Below are positions 9,370 through 22,200 of a stretch of DNA of 64,000 nt, piece after piece (the first letter of the stretch is position 1; each line of letters opens with the position of its first letter). The notes under the pieces are model-generated. The model had not been told where the DNA came from. It worked only from the letters and a program-made list of their open reading frames with translations, and searched no databases. Origin of the DNA: Aphidius gifuensis (lineage: Eukaryota > Arthropoda > Insecta > Hymenoptera > Braconidae); the NCBI RefSeq assembly GCF_014905175.1, contig NC_057791.1, forward strand, positions 1,302,001 to 1,366,000, in the 5' to 3' direction. The translations under genes were made by a program, and so were the position numbers.

Positions 9370-12300
9370 ATGTCAGATAGAAAAGCAGAGTTGGAAAGAA
9401 AAAAGGCTAAACTTCAAGCCATTAGAGAAGATAAAGAAAGACGTAGAAAAGAAAAAGAGCAAAAAGATGTAAGTTATTATTGATAAAAAAAAAATAAAAA
9501 TAAAATAATCAATATTATTGACAATTATTTTGTGTTGTTTTTTTGATTGAAAGGTTCGATTAGCAACTGCTCATGTTGCTGGTCCAGGCAGAGATCAACA
9601 AAAAGAGGTGGATGACATGTTGTCATCATTGGGTGTTGCTCCAGTCTCTGGTAATTATTGAAAAAAAATATCTATTAATCATTTATCAATAAATTATCCA
9701 GTTTATTATTGTGCTAATTATCTATTTAATTATTTTTTTAATAGATGTATTATCTAGTCTTTCAAGTATGAATTCTTTGACATCAGATCAATCAAATAAT
9801 CCAACACCTGATGCTAGTATGCAACCAACAAGTATAAATTCAGTTCAAAGGTAAAAAAATTATAATTTAAATTTTAATAATTTTGAAAATTTAATATTTA
9901 TTAATTTTTCTTATTTAGTTTGAAGAAAAAAATACCTCGTGAATTAACTGTTGTCTCAGTTGCACATACAAATATTCCACCAAAGGAACCAGTTGTCTAT
10001 AGCAAACAGACACAAACTGCACAAGCAGCTCAAACATCTCATGACGGTAAGTCATTAATAAATTTATTATAAAAATTTTCAATTAAATTATTCATTGAAC
10101 AAATAAAACTATTAAATTGTTCAATGAAAAATTTTAAATTTAATCAATAATTCTCCACCAGATATTATAATGATTAAGATAATTTTTAAATAATTTTTTT
10201 TTTTAAATTACTCATTTACATTTACAATAAATCTAACTTTTTTTAGTTTTATAAATTTAGTAATTAATAATATATACGTTTGGCGAGGAAACCTACATAT
10301 TCTCATATAAAAAAAAAAATTTACGTTTATAATATCAATAACGCGTTAATCATTTTTAATATTCATTTATTTTTTTTCATTTTTTTTTAAATAATAATTT
10401 AACACGAAAAATACGATTAATCATTTAATTTTTCATTAATTTTTTAAATTACAAACAAATATTTATTTCATTACCATTTGTTTTATCAGTCTTTATTCTA
10501 AAAAAAATATTAATTTCATTATAAAAAAAAAACTTGAATCATAAACTAACACAAACATTGCATGATTAATAATAATAATTATTTTAAAATGATGAAGCTG
10601 GTGGAAGACCTGTTAACAAATATAAAAGAAAAAAAAAAAATTATTTTTACAATCATATGGTGTTTGGGAAACCTTTTATTAAATCCATAAAATCAGTTTG
10701 TTAATAATTTTGCAAAATTAATTAATCAATAAATCTGTAAACTGATTTTATGGCAATAACATATAACAAGTTTGTATTTTGTCGAAAACAATGGCAAAAA
10801 AAAATTAAATTTAAAAAAAAAAAAAATATAAATTGACTCCTGGTGTGGTGTTGGACCATACCAAAGGACTGTCAACTTCCTCTTCCGCAAACACCATCTA
10901 CTCCTTCTGTACTTCAACAACGTCACCATCTCACTCTTGCTCCGCAGGCTACTTTGAGACTGACTGGTGGCGTCCCAGGAAAGGTGGGTCTGCACCAAAC
11001 TACCTATGTATGTTTTGTCTTTATTTTTTTTTTTAACCCTTTAACTAACTGTACTTAGAGTTAGATAATTATTTATTGTTTATTAAGAGGTCAATAACAT
11101 ATGTAAAAAATCACCTTAAATAATTTTATTAATCACTTGGATGTTGTTTTTTGTTGTTGTTGTTGTTTTGAACAAATTAAATTTAGACCTCTTAATATAC
11201 AATTTAATTAAAAAGCTTGCTAAAAGGGTGTATGCTTTTTTGGCTATATAAAAACAAAAAAAAAAAATATTTTTTTCATATTTATTTATTAATAATAACT
11301 AACTAACAATTAGGGTTTCTTTTGGTATAAGGTGTTGCTATTTTGTTATCCAATTTATGATAAACAAATGATGATGAAATTTTTATGAGACTGGGGGTGG
11401 GCATAAGTGTGACAAGTTTTATTAAATATTATTATGATAATAATAATAATTATTGAGGTAATAGTTAAAAATATATAATTATTATTATTTTAATCATTTA
11501 TTTGTTAGAATCATTTTTTTTTTTTGTCTATAATTTAGAATAAAATGTAATTTCGAATTTTTTTTTATTTATCATTTTGTAGGTAGAAAATAATGAATAT
11601 GTATGTTTCCTCTTCGATTAGCTGAATATTGTTGAATTATTTACCTAACTACATTCAGTGTTTTACTGTTGAATTTTAATTTTTTTTTTTTTTAATGATA
11701 TTATTTATTGTTTTGATAAAAAAAAAATTATTGATGGTTTAATTTATATCCTGAGTGTAGAGAGGTAGGAAAATTATAATTTTAAAATTCAAATTAATTA
11801 TACTTAGATTAGATTAGAGACAAAAAAAAAAAAAAAACTATTTTTTTTAATTACTAAGATTATTATTTTGTTTTTTTTTTTTTTTCTTTTTTGTTTACTT
11901 CAGCCCATGCCTTCGACTACTACGGTAAGTTATGATTTCTGTTGGTTTGTATTGAGTCTCAAATGACAGGCTCATTTAGGAATTTAAATAATTTCAACAA
12001 ATTTTTTAATGAATAATATTTAATTAGATAAAAAAAAAAAAATATGAATTTTAAAAATAGGATCAGGTTTTTATTGCGATATATAAATAATTTTATTTAC
12101 TCTCCACCCGAAAAATATGGAAAAAAAAATAAACAATTGTTTATATAATTTATAAACAATTGAAAATTAAATTTTAAAATTTAACCTTGTCTATTTTTAG
12201 TCTGTTCTAATAATTTCTTTGTCTATCTATTATTCCCAGAAAATATGGTTTTAATGGTGCACGTTTATTTGTTTATTTATTGGATAAATAATATACAGGA

Positions 12301-15300
12301 AAAAAAAAAAATTATTAAATACGCATGATCTATAAAATTGTACAAAAAAAAAAAAAATATTTAATTGGAAAATCTTGTCACAACTTAACGCACCTTCCAG
12401 AGTTCTCAATAATATATTTAAAAATTTTGACATCCTGATGTTGAAGAGAGAAAAAAAAAAGCGCGTTCTTCTCTGATTTTAATAACAATTTTTTTTTTTT
12501 TTTTTTTTTAAACTAATATTCTAGTTTTATTTAAAACCCAAGTCTCTAAATTTCATTGATAAATTTTTTTAACAATTAGTAGTTAATTACAACATAAAAA
12601 AAAATTTAATTAACGTATCTATTTTTGGATTGGTGATAAAAATTAAATACTAATTTGTCTTTAAAAAAATCATAAATAAAAAAAAAAATCTAATGCTTCT
12701 AAATTTTTTATTGTTAGGAATATGCATGCAAAAAAATTTTTTTTTTTTAAATCTAATATATAAAAATGCTTATCTTGAATATTTAATTATTTTTTATTTA
12801 AAAAAATAATTAATTATACAAGTATTATATAGCTATATTTAATTAAGGATACAAAATTGATTGACATTTTCTTTTCCCCCCTTCAAGACGAGTACAATCT
12901 AAATCCTGGTTTAGAATGGGAGGACGAATTCACAGGTAGGTGATCAACTCTTTGAAGGTGAATCACAAATTTAATGTTACCCAAATTATTATTATTTTAT
13001 TTTTTTTATTTATTTATATCTATTTAGTATCAAAATTATTATTATACATTTTTTGAAGCTTTAATGTTTTTTTTTACATCACTATTTGTTTTTATTTTTT
13101 ACTATGAATGAGCTGAGCAATTATTACTATTAAGAATTCAAAGAGTAATCTTTAAATTTTAAAAAAATTATTTATTTTTTTTATAAATAATATAATACAT
13201 AAATAAAAAGAAAATAATTGCTATTTTTTGGGAACATTTTATTGGCAAAATTATTTGTTTTTTAAATCTATTTTTATCGGCTCATTCGACTTACCTGTGA
13301 ATTTATCAGGAATATTTTAGGACTTTGCATGGTACTCATTTTAATTTTATGTTATTATTATTTAGTTTATTGTTTTTAAAATTATTATTTAGTTAATTTA
13401 TTGTTCGGCATGAGACTCAGGAAGTTGCGAATTATTATTTTTATTTTATATAATTAGTTGTATTGTTTTAATTTATTATTATTTTTTTTGATAATGATGG
13501 AGGGTGGAGAGAAAAAAAAAACAAAATTATTATTTAATTTTTTATTTATGCATGTTTATTAATTTCAATGCAAAATTATATTTTATTTAAAAAAAAAAAA
13601 AAATGATTTATAAATTTATTAAATTCATTTATTGTTTATTGCTGCTTAATGTTTTTTATATTTTTTTCATTGCACAAAATATAATTTGATAGATAAAAAA
13701 AAAAAATTAGATAGTTGATGTTTAGAAGAAAAAATAAATTAGAAATTTAATATGAAAAAAGAAAAAAAAAATAGTAGGTAGTTGCAATAGGCATTAGAGA
13801 TTTTTGGACTAGCTTATTCACCACAGTTTTAACATATGATGATGGCCAAGCCGAGGATGAAGAAAACAGTCTTCCTCATATTGATGGATTTCAAAGTAAA
13901 TTACCACCTGGAATTCTTCCTCATGGTTTACCACAAGTCAAAGAAGTCCAGCCAGCAGTAACACAAGTTGAACAACAAAAAGAATTGGAAAAACCAAAAG
14001 AAGGTATAAAAAATTAAATTTATCATTAAATTATATAATTAATAAATGTTAAATGTTTTTTTAGTTCGTGAATTGAGTGAAGAAGAAAAACAAATGATTG
14101 TATTATCAGAAGATTTTCAACGTTTCTTAGACAGATCAAGTCGTCTTGTTGAACGTGCATTAGCTGAATCAGTTGATATATATGCTGATTATACTGGTAC
14201 ACTTGATGGTGAAGAAGGTTTAGATGAAAAAACTCATCAACGTTTATGGCTTAATCGTTCATTTTATGATGAACGTTGGACAAGAAATCGTTGTGTAACA
14301 TCAATGGATTGGAATCCACAATTTCCTGAATTATTAGCAGCATCATATCATCATAATGATGATGCACCAAATGATCCAGATGGTATATGTTTAATTTGGA
14401 ATACAAAATATAAAAAAACAACACCAGAATTTGTATTTCATTGTCAATCAGCTGTTATGTCAACGACATTTGCTAGATTTCATCCAAATTTAATACTTGG
14501 TGGTACTTATGCTGGACAAATTGTATTATGGGATAATAGAGTACAAAAAAGAACACCAATACAACGTACACCATTATCAGCAAGTGCACATACTGTAAGT
14601 TTTTTTTTTTTTTATTTTTTAAATAATAATATATATAATAAATATATATGGATACATGTTTGTTTTTTTTTTCAGCATCCAGTTTATTGTTTAAATGTTG
14701 TTGGTACACAAAATGCTCATAATTTAATAAGTATATCAACTGATGGTAAAATGTGTTCATGGAGTTTAGATATGTTATCACAACCACAAGAAACACTTGA
14801 TTTACAAGCTAAACAATCAAAACCAATTGCTGTAACAAGTTTAGCATTTCCATATGGTGATGTTAATAATTTTGTTGTTGGTAGTGAAGATGGTACTGTT
14901 TATTCAGCATGTCGTCATGGTATACGTGCTGGTGTTACTGAAACATATGAAGGACATCAAGGACCAGTAACATCTGTTAGTGCACATGCTGTACAAGGTG
15001 GAATTGATTTTTCACATTTATTTTTAACATCATCAATTGATTGGACAATTAAATTATGGAGTTTAAAAGAAAATAAACCATTACATTCATTTGAACATAA
15101 TGGTGATTATGTTTATGATGTTGCATGGTCACCAACACATCCATCATTATTTGCTGCTGTTGATGATTCTGGACATCTTGATCTTTGGAATTTAAATCAA
15201 GATACTGAAGTACCAACAGCTTCAGTTGTTGTTGATGGTTGTCCAGCATTAAATAGAGTATCATGGACACCAAGTGGTTTACATGTTACTGTTGGTGATG

Positions 15301-15497
15301 ATACTGGTAAAATATGGGTTTATGATGTTGCTGAAAATCTTGCACATCCACGTGGTGATGAATGGAATAAATTTTTATATACACAACAAGATTTAAAAAA
15401 TAATAAAGCTGATGAAGAATTGGATAAACTTAATTTAAGCTCTGGACCATCAAGTCTTACATCAATGTCATCAATGTCATCAGTACCAATTAGATAA
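9370..15497 (+). CDS. sw: Cytoplasmic dynein 1 intermediate chain
   Basis: Scaffold of the dynein-1 motor, linking heavy chains, light chains and dynactin. Ten coding exons: 9370-9468, 9554-9650, 9745-9850, 9919-10046, 10948-10983, 11904-11924, 12888-12935, 13827-14003, 14065-14594, 14676-15497; phases close exactly to 687 residues. N-terminal MSDRKAELERKKAKLQAIRE is the charged coiled coil that binds dynactin p150; VSVAHTNIPPKE and KQTQT (about 114-134) are the Tctex-type and LC8 light-chain sites; acidic linker with DEYNLNPGLEWEDEF; then a WD40 propeller from RCVTSMDW to the end (GGTYAGQIVLWD, SIDWTIKLWS, DDSGHLDLWN). Exons 5-8 are all phase 1, so skipping any of them keeps the frame, as expected for the isoform-rich linker. 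The C-terminal Ser-rich tail ends SSVPIR. Confidence 0.95.
10867..10983 (+). other. Optional dynein intermediate chain exon with possible 81-nt extension
   Basis: The certain part is 10948-10983 (36 nt; GYFETDWWRPRK after splicing), with a pyrimidine-rich acceptor ending CGCAG and donor GTGGGT. Directly upstream lie about 100 bases that are far GC-richer than the intron and open in the same frame. An AG at 10865-10866 would add 27 in-frame residues beginning GLSTSSSANT. A second frame is also open here. Which acceptor is used cannot be told from sequence alone. Confidence 0.5.
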
Positions 15498-15634
15498 ATT
15501 ATTATTATTTATTATAATAATTTTTTAAAATTTTTAATCATTGAGAATAGATGTTATTTTGTGACTTTTTCGAAAATCATATTTATCGATTTTCTCTCTC
15601 TTTCTCGTAATTAATGCTTGTTATAATAATTAAT

Positions 15635-15640
15635 AATAAA
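15635..15640 (+). terminator. Candidate poly(A) signal of the dynein intermediate chain
   Basis: AATAAA 138 bases after the stop codon. Other A/T-rich variants lie nearby, so the choice is uncertain. Confidence 0.35.
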
Positions 15641-15884
15641 TTTAAAAACAAAAAATTTATCTCAAGCTTAAAAAATAAAAAGAAAAATTCAAATATTAAA
15701 TTTAACATTTTTGTGAATTTTTCATTAGTAATGATATTTTTTTTTGTAAATAACTGAGATTTTGTGTTGAATTTTTTTTATTTTTAACTTGCACTGTGTA
15801 TGGAAAGAAACAAAAAAATCTGTAAATCAATAATAATAGATGTAAACAATTTGTGTCTTTTTATATTGTAATTTATTTTAAAAA

Positions 15885-15922
15885 ATATATTTCGAAATTC
15901 GAAAAATAATTTCGAAATATAT
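15885..15922. repeat. 14-bp perfect inverted repeat
   Basis: Arms ATATATTTCGAAAT (15885-15898) and ATTTCGAAATATAT (15909-15922) are exact reverse complements across 10 bases. The position, about 390 bases beyond the dynein stop, would put a stable hairpin in or near its 3' end. Confidence 0.6.
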
Positions 15923-16740
15923 AAACACACTGTAAAATCATTATAATTATTTCGTTTGTTTTTTTTTTTTTAGATTTTTATATTTAAAAACTTCATAGAC
16001 GAAATAAATAAAAAATAATTGCAGTGCCAGATAAATTGTAAAAAAAAAAAAAAATGTACTAATAATTATTTCTATTATTTGTAATTTCGTCCAACGAATT
16101 TCTAGATACTCTAAAGAAAAAAAAGAAGAAGAAGAAGAAGAAGCCCCCATATGAATCTAATTTTTTTTTTATCAACATGACATCATCATTCGATTGAACA
16201 CAATGACGTAAAGCCTTTATTACAACTGATTTAATTAGCAACATACGACTCATCAACTAAATAAAATATAAAAAAAATATTTATCTGTAAAACAAAATTA
16301 AAATACAAAGATCCACATTATATACAGAAATATTAATCATGATTTCTTTGAATGAATTGATTTCAAATTTTTATGACATTTTCATGATGTCACGTGAGTA
16401 TGACAAGTGCTGTATTTTAAATTTATTATTTATTGTTTTTTAAATTTATTTTTTTACCAAGAAGATGAAGATGAAGAAGAAAAAAAAATACACATCAATG
16501 CATGAATAAAATATGAAAATACGCCATCTATTGTTAATTCATAAATGAAAAAAGGAAAAACTATTAACTCCGTAAGTGTATGTCTGTGTGTATGATTTTT
16601 TAAAATAGTAATTCTTATTTTTTTTCTTTTTTTATCTACTAGATGACCCCCTCCATCATCATCATCATCTTGCTTGCTGTGTGTCTCTCTTATTTAATAC
16701 ACAAGTAAATTCAAATTATTAGCTTATTTTATAAAGAATG

Positions 16741-19238
16741 AGCAACAGGGCATATAATAATGCCTCGCCTTAGCTGCTGTGAATCTCCAATTCTTCATCA
16801 ACAATATGTAAAAGCAAGCATAAAATTCAAGAGAGTGGGAGGAGAGAGAGGAAAATGCTGCTGCTTTAAACTTCCAGTCAAGAGAAATACAGAGAGTGAG
16901 AGAAAAAATTATGATAAAGATAGAATTAAAGCAGCTATCATTGGCTCTTTTTATAATTTAATATTTTTTTTTTTTTTTTTTTATAAATGTGTATACTGTA
17001 CTAATACTTGATTACAAAATTATATATATAGAAGTATAGGTGTATTAGTCAAGTTGTACATAGAATAGCCGACTCCCCTGCGATTTCAGTGGCTGTTCGG
17101 TGCCTCGGTGCCTGCGTGGTGTTTCGGAACCGCTCCAAGTTGTTCCTCTTTTTTTGTGTTATTATTTATTTTTTTTTTTTTATAATTGTTTATTTATTAA
17201 TTTATCATTATTATTATTTCATATATTTATACACATGTCCGTCCAGTTTTGTTTGTTTTTTATTTGTTATCTATTGTCATATTATTTATTGGAGTAAATA
17301 ACAAAAAAAAAAAATAATAAATAAAACAATTGTTTCGCGTGTGCGTGTGTAATAATTGCTAACGTATAAAAAATATACTTTTGCATGCTTTTGCATAAAA
17401 AAATAATAAAAGAGAAAGAATTTAAAAGGTAAAAAAAAAAAAGTGTCAGGTGTAAAAATTTGAAAATAATAAATATATATTGACAAGATAATATAAAATA
17501 TATATTTGTAATCTTGTCACTGTTGTAATTTTCAATTGAATTGAGTGAAAAAAAAAAAAAAAAAAGTAATAGTTATATATGATAAATAAATAAATAAATA
17601 AATAGCAAGAGAAATAAGAGAGAGAAAGAGAAAAAAAAATAGAGAGAGAGAGACTGGATTGCGTTTGGTGCTCGATGTAAAGTATGTACCCTGAGAAGTG
17701 GTCTCGAAAGTGGTTGACACGTATAATATAATTCAACAAGGGGGGATAAAACCTCGACGACGACGACGACGAAGAATACAACAACGACGACGACGACGAC
17801 GACGACGGAGAAGTAGTCAGGCACCCGATTCGAGTGGTATATTATAACGATACATACACGCAAAGAGTAGGTGTGCTGCAAGACCCGGAAACTCGTTGTT
17901 GGTTGAGCCAACTTGTGCTTGCTTGAGTTACTTGTGTGTGATAATTTTTTTTTTTTAAATATATACACTATATAACATAATATGCAACAAGAAATTATTT
18001 AAATAATAATAATAATAAAACAAAAAAATTAACAATAATAAATAAAAAAAAACACACGTCGTACATAGTTGTGTTGCTAAACTCTCTGGAGAATATAAGA
18101 AAGGAATATAAAACAAGATTGTTGACTTTAGTTTTTCTCTCTACTGTCAATTTTTTTATATTATTATTATTATTTCTATCAAGTTTATTTATTGACTTTT
18201 GTTTATGACGTTTCATCACCGGATGCTTGAAGTAGAAAAAAAAAAAAAAAATTAAAAAACAACATTTCTTGATTTTTTTTATTTTTTATTTCAAATCAGG
18301 TTTTTTTTTTTTTTTTTCTATACACTTGTGTTTTTCTTGGAACTGAGAAATAGAAAACTAATGGGATTCAGGGAGAATAGTTGGATATAGTTTTCATCAT
18401 TCTACTTTGGAGCAACAAGCAGGTAGCATATATTTTATGGAAAATAAAAAAAAAAATCAGGGATAAAAAAAAGTGTGTTTATTATTGTTATTTTAAAAAT
18501 TGAGCAATAATAATATTAATAAAAAATAGCTAACAATAAATAAAAAAGAGTGAATAAACTTAGCTTTTATATAAAAATTAAAAATACTTGTCGTCATGTT
18601 TATTGAGTGATACGGTGGTTAAAGTGAAGCAAAACTTGGTGGATAATACCACACGGTAAGGCCTCTTTTATTCTCTCATGAAATAAATAAAAAATAAATA
18701 ATAATAAAAAGAATAAACAGTATACTTACAAGGGTATATTAAAGTGAGAAAGTCTGATAAATGTTTTAGTAGAGAAAAGAAGAAGAATAAAAAAAAAAAG
18801 TCGAAATAAAAAAAGAACAAGAAGAAGAAGAAGACGAAGAAAAAAACGAAAGAGTCAGCAAGTCTTGAAAAAAATTAAAAGAGAGAAAAAGATAAAGACA
18901 ACAGCAAACTGTAGAGTTTTGCCCTCGTGAGGTACATATATATGTATTAACAAACACAAACGCATATTCGTACTTTTATGTTGAGTTGAACCGAGAGGTA
19001 CGAACCAGCCAACCAACCAACAAACCAGCCAACCAACACGATCGTTAAATTACATACGCCAAGATAAACGAATAAGAAGAATAGTAATAAGTGCCTTTTA
19101 AACTTGAATATACATAGTGCCTTTAAAAAAAATATAATCTAAACAACAAAAAAAAATAAAAAATAATATTTATCAATTGATTGAGATTGATTGTTAATTT
19201 TAAAAATTAAATATATGAAAAAAAATTAATTATTAAAA
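16741..19238 (+). promoter_or_regulatory. Probable yorkie promoter and long 5' leader region
   Basis: A change from flat AT sequence to repeated GC-richer blocks: 16745-16930 (purine-rich GAGAG runs), 17065-17150 (CGGTGCCTCGGTGCCTGCG), 17640-17930 (with a CGA repeat), 18355-18430, 18600-18665, and 18990-19060 with CCAACCAA repeats. A donor-like ACG|GTAAGG lies at 18653-18658. No protein-coding frame with splice sites is present. The region directly precedes the yorkie start, so I read it as promoter plus leader; exact start sites are unknown. Confidence 0.4.
17755..17808. repeat. (CGA)n trinucleotide repeat
   Basis: Two CGA tracts interrupted by about 10 bases. They are conspicuous because the surroundings are mostly A/T, and they sit inside the putative yorkie leader. 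Confidence 0.7.
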
Positions 19239-22200
19239 ATGTCTCTCAATCAGGATATTGATTCAAAAAATAATTTAGTTATGAGAGTTGATGAAGATTC
19301 AGAATCAGATTTACAGGCATTATTTGATAGTGTACTAAAACCAGATTCAAAAAGACCATTACAAGTACCATTACGTATGCGTAATTTACCAAATTCATTT
19401 TTTTGTCCACCAACAACTGGTAGTAAAAGTCCATCAATATCACATTCACGTGAAAATTCAGCAGATTCAGCATTTGGTACAATAAGTAGTGGTTTAAATT
19501 CTGGTACTGGTGGTAATACAACACCAAATAGTGTTACTGGTAGTGTTACTGGTACAAATAGTACAAATAATAATACAAATAGTGTTAATAGTGTTAATAA
19601 TAATACAAATAATAATAATTCAAATAACAATAATAATAATAGTAGTAATAATAATAATAGTAATAGTGGTAGTAATAATAATATAACAAATGGTGCTGGT
19701 GTAATACCAGCTGGTTTAATTGTTGCACATCCACGTGCTCATAGTAGTCCAGCATCATTACAACAAACATATGCAACAGCACAACAACAAGCAAATCAAC
19801 ATGCACCACAACCACATGCTAGACATCATCATCATCAAAAACAACGTAGTTATGATGTTATTAGTACTGTTGATGATCTTGGACCATTACCACATGGATG
19901 GGAACAAGCAAGAACACCAGAAGGACAAATTTATTTTCTCAAGTAAGTGGTTTTTTTTTTTAATTTTCATATTATTATATTGATAAAGATGATAACGATG
20001 ATGATGCAGGGTATCAGGTGTGACATACAAGTATCTTTCAAAGACACCATCTTATATACACTTAACTTTAAAAGAGTTAACACAAACTGTAGTCAAGTTT
20101 GTTGGCTCTTTTTCTCTTTTATTTCACCTGACTAACTACTATATACCTATATATACACATTCAAACAATATTAATCCTCTTTTTCTTCTTCATCTTCATC
20201 TTCATCTTCACACACATATATATAAAATTTAAGAAAAAAAAAAAAACCAATGTAGAAGCTGAGAAGCTTTTTCTTCTTCTTCTTTGCTTCTTGAGATTTT
20301 TATTTTATAGTTTTTTTTTTTTTTGCTATTTTATTGTGCTTCTTTCAACTACTTCTTCTTGTTCTTTTCTCTTTTTTTTTTATTTCTTGTCTTGTGGAGG
20401 AATATACATTTGAAACCTTCTTCAGGCAAACATATTCTATAGTTTGTGTATATTGAATTCACCTGTAAATGGCGCCCCACGCTAACACACTGTGTTCCCA
20501 CGTGTCACCTGTCGTGGGAAAGCACTGTATGTGTTGTTCTTCTTCTTCTTCGTGTTCTTCCACAATGTTGGGAGGATGTCAGGATGAAAAGAGAATTTGC
20601 TTTTATTGTGTATTAGGTGATGACGAATAATAATAATATATTTAAAAAAGGGTGGGTAAAATTTAACATGCTCCGATGATTTTATTATATCCATATTATG
20701 TGGTCCCCCCTCATTTTTTTTTAAATAAAAAAAAATATATAAAAACCCTTGTAATATATGTTGTATATGGATATTTAAAATTTACCTTTGTGTGTGTATA
20801 TATATACACCCACCTGTTGCACATCATAATCGTCCTTGTATGTAATTTTTTTTTTTAAATATACATTTAAGAAGCAAGACCCCCCCGCGATGCCCATCAT
20901 GAGCACAGTGATTCAACGGGAAACACGACACCCACGGGAACTTCCGGTGTTTGTTAATTTAACTTCAATACCTTTTTATTTATTTGTTATATTCTATTTT
21001 TATACACTCAATGTGATTATAAATATTAATTTTAGACGTTATTGTAGCTTCGGTGGATTTATTTTTGGAGCATTTTGATTCATTTTTTTTTATTGGAGCA
21101 ATTGAGGGGTTTTTTTTTTGGAGTTTGATAGGTTTATTGGAAATTTATATAGGTAGTTAGTGGCTAGAAAAAAAATATATATATATTTAAACAGGTTAAC
21201 TGGCCCTTTTTAAAGTTATTATTTATTTTTTTTTTTTTTTTAAAGTCTTTGCACAAAGTATAGAACACGTCAGAACCTTCAAGTCTTTTTTTTTTTTATT
21301 ATTTCATATGTTGGCTGGTTAGTTTTTTTTTTTTTTTTTTCATCTCGTTTTTTGACGTTCTCTTTCGTATTTGTTTGTCTCTGTTTTTCACCTGTGAATC
21401 AAGGTTCTTCTTGTGTATTATATACCTGGAACGATTTTACAAAGCGTGAGAGAGCGAGGGCGGTCGAAATTTATTTATTTATTTTTTTTTGTTCTTCCCT
21501 GTGAGATCTTATAGACTTGAATATATATATGTATTTTTTTTTTCTTGGTTTTTATTTGCTGCGTCGTTCCCTTTTGTTGTTTAAATGCATATCCGACTCA
21601 AAAAGTCTATATCCCATGAATTCTACTATAGTTTATCCCACGATTTTTTTCGGTTTTTTTTTTTACTTTTTTATCTACATGATTATTATAACTCTAAATT
21701 CTACGAAAAATAGAACTAAAAAATAATAACACAATAATTCTTTTTAATCTTTTATACAATAGACAAAATGACATAAAAAAATATATATATTTAAAAAAAA
21801 AAAAAACGTACTTATCAGTATTTATTTCGAGTTTGTTTTTTTTTTTTTTTTTTATTGTCACGGTCGAGTTGTGATGTTTGATAAGGCTGATCGTTCAAGC
21901 GCACTTGTTTTACCTTTTTTTTTTTTATATAATATTATTTTTTAAATTACCTTTTCGACTTTGACATGATAAATTTAAACATTTAATCTTTAAATTAATT
22001 TATCTTTTTTAACCATATTTTTTTTTAGATATATAATTATTTTCTAAAATAAAATTATATAATTTTTTTTTCATTTTTTTAATGATCAATATATACAACT
22101 GTTTATTCAACAAATAAAATATTATTATTAGTAAATTGCTTGAACAAATGTACTTTTATAATAATGATGATAAAAAATAATAATAAATTTTTTTTTTCAA

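Larger units (their letters stand above)
15498..16740. other. 3' flank of the dynein gene and intergenic DNA
   Basis: AT-rich, with AATAAA at 15635-15640 as a candidate poly(A) signal and a 14-bp inverted repeat at 15885-15922. A (GAA)n run lies at about 16125-16143 and GAAGATGAAGATGAAGAAG at about 16460. No gene was found. Confidence 0.4.

Noticed and set aside
10726..10998. Minus-strand open frame of 90 codons overlapping a dynein exon
   Set aside because: It is the antisense shadow of the GC-rich plus-strand exon region, ends in low-complexity Phe-rich sequence and has no splice partner.
17446..17968. Several overlapping minus-strand frames rich in Ser, Phe, Leu and Val
   Set aside because: They are translations of simple repeats (GA-rich and CGA tracts, poly-A) without introns, homologous motifs or consistent composition.
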